DNA of 49,318 nt, taken from NCBI RefSeq assembly GCF_902499075.1, contig NZ_CABVPP010000057.1, positions 1 through 49,318 on the forward strand. Reading direction: 5' to 3'. Positions 1 to 7,547 of this stretch are shown here, piece by piece. Numbering within the stretch: position 1 is the stretch's first letter; each line of letters begins with the position of its first letter. The stretch is from Burkholderia pseudomultivorans (GTDB lineage Bacteria; Pseudomonadota; Gammaproteobacteria; Burkholderiales; Burkholderiaceae). Below the pieces are notes generated by a model. That model saw only the letters and a list, made by a program, of their open reading frames with translations. It made no database searches and was not told the origin of the DNA. Made by a program: the position numbers and the translations under genes.

Positions 1-428
1 CGAATCCGATCGTCCGACAGAAAATGCACCACAAAGCCCGCTGTGCGTCGCCCATACGGCGGCACCTCGGTGGTCGCAGTAAGCCATTGATCACCGCTGC
101 GGTCTTTGTCGTAGGGTTTCGTGTCCCGCCGCCATTTGATCACGAGCTTCATGCCCGGATGCCAGTGAGCAGGAATGCTGATACAGCACACGAATCCCCC
201 CCCTCCCGAACGCATCTGACCGTCCTTTTTAGGAAAAATATTCGGCCCACCCGCGGGGAACTCATCGCCTTCACTTCCGACGCGGAATTCTGCGATGTAA
301 TAGTCGGTATAGTTGTAACCGCTCACATCTGACGGGTTACTCTCGTTTCCGTCCGAGCAACCAGCAATCGTTCCGAGCAGCGAACCGATTAGCAAAACAA
401 AAAACCGCTTCAGAACAGCGATATTCAT
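1..428 (-). CDS. DUF3304-like lipoprotein, copy 1 (3' end outside window)
   Basis: The frame opens at an ATG (428-426) and is still open at the left edge, so the C-terminus is missing. The N-terminus is a lipoprotein signal: Lys-Arg, a hydrophobic stretch, then the lipobox IAGC with Cys24 and Ser at +2, which predicts outer-membrane sorting. The rest closely matches the neighbouring copy (565-1119), including the segments SGYNYTDYYIA and PPYGRRTAGFVVHFLSDDRIR. The family resembles DUF3304 lipoproteins, which often sit beside T6SS lipase effectors. An immunity role in the periplasm is inferred from that context and from the vgrG/DUF4123 genes upstream. A run of eight C (196-203, plus strand) lies in the frame, but the reading frame is intact when aligned to copy 2. 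Confidence 0.75.
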   Translation of the reverse strand, partial: MNIAVLKRFFVLLIGSLLGTIAGCSDGNESNPSDVSGYNYTDYYIAEFRVGSEGDEFPAGGPNIFPKKDGQMRSGGGGFVCCISIPAHWHPGMKLVIKWRRDTKPYDKDRSGDQWLTATTEVPPYGRRTAGFVVHFLSDDRI

Positions 429-583
429 CTCGAGATATCCTCGTTTGTATAGTCGCGATCAAGATGACGCATGACATCTGCGACAGCGGCTGGACAGTCG
501 TGCCAATGCGCTCTTGCCCATTGCCTTATCAACTTTGCTTTCCACCAATCGCTCGTTGAATGGCTCAGGCCATCGAATGACGC
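425..583 (-). pseudogene. 3' remnant of an unidentified gene between the two lipoprotein copies
   Basis: One frame is open from just after a TGA (586-584) to a TGA at 427-425. That last TGA overlaps the ATG of lipoprotein copy 1 in an ATGA arrangement, as real genes in this operon do. It encodes 52 residues of protein-like composition (segment WWKAKLIRQWARAHWHD) but has no ATG or GTG start and no ribosome site at its head. I read it as the tail of a lost gene, perhaps an effector or a second adaptor. A competing frame (587-459, 42 codons, starting MSVIRWPEPF) overlaps the 3' end of lipoprotein copy 2 and could be a real small ORF instead. Neither product is recognised. Confidence 0.35.
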
Positions 584-1119
584 TCATCGCCCTCTCCTAG
601 CTTCTTGTTCAATTCCGGGTCCAGTACGCCCTGTACGATATAGGGATCGTCATCGTCGATTTTCGGAAGAATTCCTCTCTCATCTCTGATCTGGATTCGA
701 ATCCGATCGTCCGACAGAAAATGCACCACAAAGCCCGCTGTGCGTCGCCCATACGGCGGCACCTCGGTGGTCGCCGTGTACCATTTACCTGGGGTCTTCC
801 CATCTTGGATTTTGTCAACCTTCCACTTGATCACTACCTTCATGCCTGGGCGCCAATGAGCGGGAATGCTGATACAGCATATGAATTTCCCTCCACCCGA
901 GCGCGCTTGACCGTCCTTTTTAGGAAAAATATTCGGCCCACCCGCGGGGAACTCGTCACCTTCGCTCCCGACGCGGAATCCCGCGATGTAATAGTCGGTA
1001 TAGTTGTAACCGCTCACATCTGACGGGTTGCTCTGGTTTTTGTCCGAGCACCCAAGAATCGTTGTCAGAAAGAGAACAACGAAAAGACCGGCAAAGCGTT
1101 TCAAAAAGAACACGATCAT
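565..1119 (-). CDS. DUF3304-like lipoprotein, copy 2 (putative T6SS immunity protein)
   Basis: A 184-residue protein with a short cationic N-terminus, a hydrophobic stretch and a lipobox ILGC (Cys24, Ser at +2), so it is predicted to be an outer-membrane lipoprotein facing the periplasm. Its ATG overlaps the stop of the DUF4123 gene (ATGA), implying translational coupling. The body is rich in Gly and Asp and resembles the DUF3304 family. Members often occur next to T6SS phospholipase effectors and are thought to neutralise them; that role is inferred here. The cognate effector gene is not visible between vgrG and this gene and may lie beyond the left edge. Confidence 0.7.
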   Translation of the reverse strand: MIVFFLKRFAGLFVVLFLTTILGCSDKNQSNPSDVSGYNYTDYYIAGFRVGSEGDEFPAGGPNIFPKKDGQARSGGGKFICCISIPAHWRPGMKVVIKWKVDKIQDGKTPGKWYTATTEVPPYGRRTAGFVVHFLSDDRIRIQIRDERGILPKIDDDDPYIVQGVLDPELNKKLGEGDERHSMA

Positions 1120-2000
1120 CTGTCAGCCTCCTGTCCATCTGGAGGCTTCGCTCGACTGCCGACATCACGCATCAAATCTCGCCAGATATATGCTGGAACC
1201 AGCTCAAACGCTTGCAGCAACGACGCCTCCCCTGCAACAGCCAATCGGATTGCCGATGGAATATCACCCTGGCGGTCGAACGCTTCGCCATACTGATACG
1301 AGGCCACGCAGAATGCATGAAGGTCTGCCCGAAGAGTCAGCCCCCATTGAACCGCGCGGTCATATCGGCGAAGAAAATCCCGGTACCTGATGGCATATGG
1401 CTGATTCGCATCGATCAAGCCAAGGTCGCTCAACTCGCTCATGAGCGCATGCGGCTCGTCGTGCCTTTCCAACGCATCGAGCTGCCGCTGATCGAGTGAC
1501 AGCGAAAACTGCCCTACATGGTCGCCGTGCGAATGCTCGTCAATAGCGAGGTACTGCCACTCCGAGTTTGCACCGCGGTACATCCATGTGGTTATCGGGT
1601 GCATGAGTTCAATGCTCGCCGCTTTGCCGAAGACATCCACAATCGACGGAAGCGAGCGTGGATCGAACCAGCGAAGCAGAACCTGCATGCCTTCGCCGAT
1701 GTCCGCAAAAAGAAAGCGTTGAAAATGAATCTTGAGCCCATCGATATCGAGCGCACTGCGCATCACCGTGAAGCATGGCCGATACCGATCCATCAGATCG
1801 ACATGACGAACCCATTCGCTATGCGCGTCGTCGATCTCGAAAAGAATCGGCGCCGCGTTCCCGGCCTCCTCCTCAGGCAACCCTTCAAATAGCGACCGCA
1901 CCTCCGGCGAAAACTCGAGCACCCATGCAGCAAGCGCCTCCGGGTACTGCGCCCCATCGGCCAGTCCGTAGAGTTTTCCGTTGTCGTCTGCTGTTTTCAT
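1116..2000 (-). CDS. DUF4123 domain protein (T6SS effector chaperone/adaptor)
   Basis: A 294-residue soluble protein. The first half has the DUF4123 pattern, with an acidic/aromatic segment near PILFEID and the conserved-looking stretch RFLFADIGEGMQVLLRWFDPR around residues 95-115. DUF4123 proteins (Tap/TEC) load a specific effector onto a cognate VgrG tip. Position supports the call: it follows vgrG by 10 nt and overlaps the lipoprotein gene downstream. Unusually, the next gene is a putative immunity gene rather than an effector, which suggests that the effector was lost or moved. Base composition is less GC-rich than the core T6SS genes, as is usual for exchangeable VgrG-effector tails. Confidence 0.8.
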   Translation of the reverse strand: MKTADDNGKLYGLADGAQYPEALAAWVLEFSPEVRSLFEGLPEEEAGNAAPILFEIDDAHSEWVRHVDLMDRYRPCFTVMRSALDIDGLKIHFQRFLFADIGEGMQVLLRWFDPRSLPSIVDVFGKAASIELMHPITTWMYRGANSEWQYLAIDEHSHGDHVGQFSLSLDQRQLDALERHDEPHALMSELSDLGLIDANQPYAIRYRDFLRRYDRAVQWGLTLRADLHAFCVASYQYGEAFDRQGDIPSAIRLAVAGEASLLQAFELVPAYIWRDLMRDVGSRAKPPDGQEADR

Positions 2001-2010
2001 AAGACCGGTC

Positions 2011-4542
2011 TCAAAGCCGCGGCACTATCGATGCACCGCTCTTCGCAGCTTTCAGCAGACATTCGATGCATACCTTGGGAACGTGAAGCTCAACGGGTAC
2101 TTCGTCGGGTTTCGGGAAATAGTGGGTCGCTGCATGTGCCACCCAGACACCGCTGGTGCCGCTTTTGATGCTGCCCTGCTCAAGCTCGATATAGCTTCCG
2201 CCACCGTTGAGAACCAGTTTCTTCTGGGCCTTGATATGGATCGTGTCGCTGGTGACGTTGATCTCGAGTAGAGCCAGCAGATTGATCGCCTTCTGCAGTG
2301 CGTGTATGTCGATATCGCCATCCGCCGCGACGGACTTCATGCCTCCACGCGCTGCAAAATGACGCACCGAGTCCTGAGCGCTGACGAGGACGCTCCCGCT
2401 CGCCGATGCCGCAATGTGTGCTCCGCTCGTCAACGCGACGTGCTGACCGCTCGCGATATGCGTTGTCGCGGGGGTGGTGCTCTGGATACCGGCCGCGCCG
2501 GCAATGACGACGTGCGGCGCACCCAGTTCGGGAAAAACGTCGTCGGCGCGGCTTTGCGGTCCGCGTATGGCGGCGTTCTGTTTGGCCAGCGCTTCGGCGA
2601 CTTCTTCCTGATGGGCGTTCGTGTCTTGCGCCGTGGCCTGTTGCGCAAGTTGAGCAATCGTCGACTGCCAACGCGTGGCTTCCTCCAACCGTGCAGTCGT
2701 TTCGCTCATGTCGGTCATATGGGCTTGTGCATTCGGACGTGCTTCCGTTGTAAGCAGCATCCCTCGCCCCGCACGAAACACGCCGTGGCCGTCCGTCCGC
2801 AACTCCGCCCCCCGGCCCCTTTCCTCCTGCCGCCCCGCATTCCCCGCAATACGCGTGATGTACCCCAGATTCAACTGCGAACACCCTTCATCGCTCGACA
2901 AATGCGCCTGAATCTTGCCGTTCGTATCGTCGAAAGCCAGCGTATTCGCCCGCCGGCCGCCGATTTCCTTGCTGCGATAACCGGCAAGCGCCTGGTTCTC
3001 CGGCAACGCGAACGGCGGCATATTGAATGCGTTGACCGCGCTCCCCACGACGATCGGCAAGTCCGGATCGCCATTGACGAAGGCAACCTCGACCTCCTGC
3101 CCCCGACGCGAAAGAAAGACGCCGCCGAACTGATCGCCATGCCACGCGCCGGCAACCCGTACCCAACAGCTGGAACGCTCGTCGTTCTTGCCGAGCCGGT
3201 CCCAGAGAAACTGCAGCTTCACCCGCCCGTAGGCATCGGTCCAGATTTCCTGGTTGTCGGGACAGGTCACGACGGCATACTCGACACCGTTCATCCGCGG
3301 CTTGGCAATCGTGCGCAGTAGCCGAAACGGCTCATTGGTCGGTTGCACCGTGAAATCCGCTTCGCACCGATACTGCTGACCGGCCCCGGACGCTTCGCCG
3401 ATCTCTTCAATCGCCAGCCGGCAAGCAATCACCGCGTACTCGCGATTCGCCGCCTCTTGCGGGTAGTGCGACAGCACGAACGTCTGCCCGGTGACGATGC
3501 CGCGCAAATTGCCCTTGCCGTGTGCCCTCAATCCCTGACACCGCCAGGCCTGCATCTGCACCAACGTCAGGTATTCCGCTTCGGTGCGCGGCTCGTTGTG
3601 CGCGCCGGAGAGTCCGGCCGCCCCCGCTTGCGGCTGTGCGTAGTCACCCAACGAATAGCGCTCCTGATGGGCGAGGCCCGTATCGCGGGGATCCTCGCGC
3701 GTCACGGTCAGATTCGCTCGCGGCAACGTGTAGTCGTAGTCGACAGCCGTCACCGCGCCCGTGGTCAGCGCATGTGACACCGAGAATTCATGGATATGCT
3801 CCTCGTCGATGCGCCGACCGGTCGGCGGTTCGTAGCGAAGCTCGGCATAGGCGTTGCCGAGCGGCTTGAGCGCCCCCATCGAATCGCAAAGCACGAGCCG
3901 ATGCTTGCCTTCGCCATGCTCGAAGAAGTAGCAGATACCCCACTCTTCCCACAAACGCTGCAGGAACGTCCAATCGCTTTCGAAATGCTGGCGCTGAATG
4001 TCGCGCTTGGGCCATACCTTGTTCGGCCGAGGCGTCGTCAGTCGTTTATCGACCGGAAACGGATAGGCCGACAGCACGGTATCCGTAATCTCGACAACCG
4101 TCATGTCCTGGAAAATGCGGCAGTCGCAATTCCTGGTCGCATGCCAGAGCCACGGCCGCAGCGTCAGCGCATAGACGATCGAACGGCCGTCTTCACGGAC
4201 GATCGTCGCCTGACTGACAATGCCGGTGATTTCGCGCGTGCCTGCGCCGACATTCGCCATACCGGCACCACCGGCAAGGCCCGGAATGAAATGCCCACGG
4301 CCTTCGAGCTGGATCGATACGGTCACCTCCGTGCCGATCAGCGCATCGAGATCGACGTTCGCAGCGATGCTCGGCGAGAACGCGAGCGCGTCTGGCGTCT
4401 TCAGCTCCAGGACGTATTCGAACAACTCGCCTATCGTCTCGCCGCCCGCGAGCTTCACCGGCGTCAGCAGCGACTGACCACCGTATATCGGCAACGCCGC
4501 GCCGGAAACCGATAGCGTCCGTGATGCATCAAACAAAGCCAT
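2011..4542 (-). CDS. vgrG: T6SS spike protein VgrG (TssI)
   Basis: About 843 residues, trimeric spike at the tip of the Hcp tube. The N-terminal half is gp27-like; the OB-fold gp5 region contains the typical block GDPDLPIVVGSAVN. The C-terminal third is a DUF2345 beta-helix region ending near residue 790, followed by a short tail with CxxC (VCIEC). There is no large C-terminal effector domain, so cargo should bind through the DUF4123 adaptor downstream. I chose the ATG at 4542 (MALFDAS) because AAGGGG lies 8 nt upstream. An in-frame TTG at 4584 would add 14 residues but has no ribosome site. The 70-nt gap before it and the drop in GC around it fit an acquired VgrG island attached to the core operon. 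Confidence 0.93.
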   Translation of the reverse strand: MALFDASRTLSVSGAALPIYGGQSLLTPVKLAGGETIGELFEYVLELKTPDALAFSPSIAANVDLDALIGTEVTVSIQLEGRGHFIPGLAGGAGMANVGAGTREITGIVSQATIVREDGRSIVYALTLRPWLWHATRNCDCRIFQDMTVVEITDTVLSAYPFPVDKRLTTPRPNKVWPKRDIQRQHFESDWTFLQRLWEEWGICYFFEHGEGKHRLVLCDSMGALKPLGNAYAELRYEPPTGRRIDEEHIHEFSVSHALTTGAVTAVDYDYTLPRANLTVTREDPRDTGLAHQERYSLGDYAQPQAGAAGLSGAHNEPRTEAEYLTLVQMQAWRCQGLRAHGKGNLRGIVTGQTFVLSHYPQEAANREYAVIACRLAIEEIGEASGAGQQYRCEADFTVQPTNEPFRLLRTIAKPRMNGVEYAVVTCPDNQEIWTDAYGRVKLQFLWDRLGKNDERSSCWVRVAGAWHGDQFGGVFLSRRGQEVEVAFVNGDPDLPIVVGSAVNAFNMPPFALPENQALAGYRSKEIGGRRANTLAFDDTNGKIQAHLSSDEGCSQLNLGYITRIAGNAGRQEERGRGAELRTDGHGVFRAGRGMLLTTEARPNAQAHMTDMSETTARLEEATRWQSTIAQLAQQATAQDTNAHQEEVAEALAKQNAAIRGPQSRADDVFPELGAPHVVIAGAAGIQSTTPATTHIASGQHVALTSGAHIAASASGSVLVSAQDSVRHFAARGGMKSVAADGDIDIHALQKAINLLALLEINVTSDTIHIKAQKKLVLNGGGSYIELEQGSIKSGTSGVWVAHAATHYFPKPDEVPVELHVPKVCIECLLKAAKSGASIVPRL

Positions 4543-4612
4543 TCCGATGCCCCTTGAATCAATCGAGTCACTGACCGTATGCAATACGCTGATCCATAAC
4601 GCCTACCCGGCC

Positions 4613-4939
4613 TTACTTCCAACCGTTAACAATGGAATGGGAATTTCCAAAAAATAGAGAAAACAACAAATAAACAATCACGCACATCACAGAGACAAGG
4701 CCGGCAAACATTCCCCCTGCAAAACGCTTTTCTCCGCGCATTGCAAAGAATCCGGCAACCACGATCACGGCAATCGGGGGCGCGAGAAAAAAGTATCCGC
4801 GCCAAAACAAGTTACGCATCGGATCGATAGATGTAACGGTCCAATACGCCGCGATAAAGAGCAACCAGGCGAGACCGAAACCGCGAAGCACAGGGCTTCC
4901 ACGAGACGGTCCGGGTGTACGTTCAGTCAGATTTTCCAT
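4613..4939 (-). CDS. Small membrane protein, three predicted TM helices, unknown function
   Basis: A 108-residue protein with a short polar N-terminus and three hydrophobic segments (roughly residues 20-40, 47-67 and 74-98). I do not recognise a family. It lies between tssK and vgrG, where many T6SS clusters carry tssL. It lacks the long cytoplasmic hook domain of TssL and is too short to replace it. No clear Shine-Dalgarno is seen. Composition is AT-richer than tssK. It could be part of the VgrG-linked module (for example an inner-membrane immunity protein) or a passenger gene; both are guesses. Confidence 0.6.
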   Translation of the reverse strand: MENLTERTPGPSRGSPVLRGFGLAWLLFIAAYWTVTSIDPMRNLFWRGYFFLAPPIAVIVVAGFFAMRGEKRFAGGMFAGLVSVMCVIVYLLFSLFFGNSHSIVNGWK

Positions 4940-5008
4940 ATCAAATTCGAGTCAAGCGCATGCCGAGATTGAATCAATTCGTTATCCAGTGCGTTCGTAA
5001 CCATCGCC

Positions 5009-6355
5009 CTATGTGCGTACCCCCCAAAGCTCAAGCTTCAATGACGGAAACTCCCCCGCCACATGCAACGCGATCCCGCCGTGACGCACCACCTCCTCCC
5101 ACAGCGCCCCGCCCTGTGTCAGCTCGTAATAGATATATCCCGCGTTGAACGGAATCTGCCGCGGCGGCACCGGCAGCGCCTGCATGCCGATGCCCGGCAA
5201 ATGACTACGCACCAGGCTCGGCAGCTTTTCCGACGGCCCCGCCTTCGCCTGCGCGAGAAACTGCTGGCGCAGCACGTCGGGCGGCATCGCCGCATGCACG
5301 GCGAGCACCAGCGAAGCGAAACCCTGCATATCGGCTGGATCGACCACCGCATTGCGCATGCCGTGCCCCCGATCCTCGAGCGCGATGCTCTGCGCGCTAC
5401 GCACGAGCACGGCATTGAGCAGCCGGTGCGTGTCGTCCACCAGCGGCTTCAGGCAAAGATGCGGTGTCGTATGCCGATAAGGCGGATGCGTATCGAGCGG
5501 ACGGCGCGTGTCCGTGCGCAGATGGGTCGACAGCTCGCCCGCCATCGCGATCAGCAGCGTGTAGACCTCCGCCGGCGACGTGGTCGGCACGCGCAGCATG
5601 TGCTGCAGCAACGGCTCGTACCGGTTGAGGATCTGCAACAGCAGGTAATCCGTGACCGTCGCCGCACTCGCGGTCGTGTCGTCCGTGCCGGCCAGCCGCT
5701 GCGACAGCGCATTCGCGCGCAGATGAGCGAGATCGTGGATCTTCGTGACCCAGCTCGTCAGCAAATCGCTCGCGCCATAGCCCGATACGGGCGGCACGAT
5801 CGTGTCGTCCAGTTCGATGCAGCCGTCCGCGCGAATGGTCTTTACGCTCGTCAGAGCAAGACCGATCCATGCGTTGCCGAGCTCCTTCTCCGGCACCAGA
5901 CGCAGCCGCAGGTTCGACAGCTGGACGGACTCGGGCGCCAGCCCGATCGAATTCGAGTCGCGCAGCTCGGCATCGAACACCTGATAGCGCGCCATCGAAT
6001 CGGGCGTATCCTCGAACGTCGTTTCCTCGCAGTTCGGCAAACGTACCGGCACGGCCAGATAGATCACCTGGTCGAGGTGTTCCGGACGGATCGTCAACGG
6101 CGGCGGCAGCGGCGTATTGCCCGGCGCGTCGAACGGCGTGCCGTCGGCGAACACGCCGGCGGCCGATTTGACGATCACTTTCCCGAGCGCGAGCGACTCC
6201 AGATCGAGCGCGTAATGCACGAAACCGAAGAAAAACGGCGACAGCGGCGCCGCCCGCATGTGCGCGTACTTCTCGAAGTAGCGCTCCTGTTGCTGGAAAA
6301 GCTGCGGTCTGAAAAACAACCCTTCCTGCCAGGCGACCTTGGCGTACCAGCTCAT
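5009..6355 (-). CDS. tssK: T6SS baseplate subunit TssK
   Basis: 448 residues, close to the usual TssK length. The N-terminus (VAWQEGLFFRPQLFQQQERYFE) is the conserved shoulder-domain start that contacts the TssFG wedge. The C-terminal head ends with YIYYELTQGG and LKLELWGVR, a typical TssK signature. TssK trimers connect the baseplate to the TssL/TssM membrane complex. It starts 31 nt after tssJ. Its usual downstream partners tssL and tssM do not follow; a small membrane protein and vgrG do. Confidence 0.95.
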   Translation of the reverse strand: MSWYAKVAWQEGLFFRPQLFQQQERYFEKYAHMRAAPLSPFFFGFVHYALDLESLALGKVIVKSAAGVFADGTPFDAPGNTPLPPPLTIRPEHLDQVIYLAVPVRLPNCEETTFEDTPDSMARYQVFDAELRDSNSIGLAPESVQLSNLRLRLVPEKELGNAWIGLALTSVKTIRADGCIELDDTIVPPVSGYGASDLLTSWVTKIHDLAHLRANALSQRLAGTDDTTASAATVTDYLLLQILNRYEPLLQHMLRVPTTSPAEVYTLLIAMAGELSTHLRTDTRRPLDTHPPYRHTTPHLCLKPLVDDTHRLLNAVLVRSAQSIALEDRGHGMRNAVVDPADMQGFASLVLAVHAAMPPDVLRQQFLAQAKAGPSEKLPSLVRSHLPGIGMQALPVPPRQIPFNAGYIYYELTQGGALWEEVVRHGGIALHVAGEFPSLKLELWGVRT

Positions 6356-6386
6356 ACGTCTCGTCCGTTTCGTTGCACGACGTGTT

Positions 6387-6890
6387 TCATTTCTTCGTTT
6401 CCTCGATCGTGACGGCCTTGGCCGAGAGATCGACAGTCAGCTTCAGCTTCGGTGTAACAAGCCGATACCACGCCTTGTCGGGCGCGGCAGGCATCGTGTA
6501 GACCGACCGCCATACCGCATTCGGCAGATCGCGATAGGCCGCGATCACGCCGATGGCAGTCGTTTCCGGATCGGGCCGCCGGACAACTTTCCGATGCTCG
6601 CTGGGGCGCAACTGGAACTGGTCGCGCTTGACGACGTCGGTGGCCAGCACCGTCTTCTCCTGTGTTTCCAGCGAGAAGAAATCCGCCGCCTCGAATGCAT
6701 TGCCGTTCTTCAGCTCGTAGAGACGCACCAGGATCGGCGCCGCGTGTCCGCGATCGTCCGGATTCACGTCGGATGCCGCGTTGATGGCCAGTTCGAGCCG
6801 AATCGGCACCTTCGGCCTCGGTTCGCCGCTCGCGCAGGCGGAGAGCAGCACGACCGCGGCGGCCGAAGCGGCAGTCAGAATCGAACGCAT
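6387..6890 (-). CDS. tssJ: T6SS outer-membrane lipoprotein TssJ
   Basis: 167 residues. The start at 6890 has GAGGTGA 8 nt upstream and begins a clean lipoprotein signal MRSILTAASAAAVVLLSAC with Cys19. A longer frame upstream (to 7049) is arginine-rich and overlaps hcp, so it is rejected. The mature part has the transthyretin-like TssJ features: APILVRLYELK, FFSLE and a late LTVDLSAKAVTI strand. TssJ anchors TssM to the outer membrane, so its presence implies that a tssM gene exists outside this window. Confidence 0.93.
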   Translation of the reverse strand: MRSILTAASAAAVVLLSACASGEPRPKVPIRLELAINAASDVNPDDRGHAAPILVRLYELKNGNAFEAADFFSLETQEKTVLATDVVKRDQFQLRPSEHRKVVRRPDPETTAIGVIAAYRDLPNAVWRSVYTMPAAPDKAWYRLVTPKLKLTVDLSAKAVTIEETKK

Positions 6891-6969
6891 ACGAAATTCA
6901 CCTCGATGAACCACGCAATGCGCCGCACGCGGAGAACGCAAATGCGCTGCCGCGCGCGACGCATCGCGC

Positions 6970-7455
6970 TTACGCTTCCTTGTTGCCCTTGATGTCGAAG
7001 CTCGCCGTGACGGCGCCGCCGCTTCCGCCCTGCGCGTTCTGCACGACATACTCCTGCTTGACCTTCGAGAACGACAGCGACACCGTCTCGCGGCTCTTTT
7101 CCTCGCCGGCCTTGCTGCCCGACGGCTTCACGCGCGTGACGATCACGTCGCTCATCGTCAGCTTCAGGTATTCGAGCGGGTTGCCGCCGGCCTTGCGCAT
7201 CACCAGCACGGCCTGGTCGATGTGCTTGCCCGTCAGCGCGTACTTCATCAGGTTCGGGCTCGCGCGGTCGATGTTGTGTTCGAACGTGAGATCCTTGACG
7301 GTCGCCTTCCCGGCGCCGCCGCCGCTCCCCGAATGCATCGACGATTCCTGCAGGATTTCCCAGTCCCAGTTCAGGACTTCGATCTCGTCCTTGTGCTTGT
7401 CGTCGAGCGATTCGCCGTTGATGCCGTCGATCTTCAGAAAAATGTCCTGTGCCAT
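6970..7455 (-). CDS. hcp: T6SS tube protein Hcp (TssD)
   Basis: 161 residues starting MAQDIFLKIDGINGES, the classic Hcp1-type beginning, with AAGGAGT 7 nt upstream of the ATG. The later blocks DLTFEHNIDRASPNL and LKLTMSDVIVTRV also fit. Hexameric rings stack into the expelled inner tube and carry small effectors. The gene sits 92 nt after tssC with its own strong ribosome site, consistent with high expression. A Gly/Ser-rich loop near residues 42-48 (SGSGGGAG) is slightly extended. Confidence 0.95.
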   Translation of the reverse strand: MAQDIFLKIDGINGESLDDKHKDEIEVLNWDWEILQESSMHSGSGGGAGKATVKDLTFEHNIDRASPNLMKYALTGKHIDQAVLVMRKAGGNPLEYLKLTMSDVIVTRVKPSGSKAGEEKSRETVSLSFSKVKQEYVVQNAQGGSGGAVTASFDIKGNKEA

Positions 7456-7547
7456 GCGTAGTACTCCTTTTAGTGAACGTTGGAATCGGGCCGATCGTCG
7501 TCTGCCGAAGCGGTTCGACGTGCGGCCTTGCGGGACCTGCCGGATGC

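Larger units (their letters stand above)
1..1119. repeat. Tandem duplication of a lipoprotein gene
   Basis: Bases 1-76 are identical to 698-773, an offset of 697. Similarity continues in blocks to the two start codons at 428 and 1119, interrupted by a divergent stretch around 77-150 versus 774-845. The duplicated unit is one lipoprotein gene. The 5' flanks of the two copies differ. Confidence 0.85.

Noticed and set aside
196-203. Run of eight C in lipoprotein copy 1 as a frameshift
   Set aside because: Counting against copy 2 shows the frame is kept (Gly-rich segment, then CCIS). It could still be a slippage site, but nothing shows phase variation.
24-332. Plus-strand open frame repeated at 721-1023 with similar protein
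   Set aside because: Both are antisense shadows of the two minus-strand lipoprotein genes, which have signal peptides and operon overlaps.
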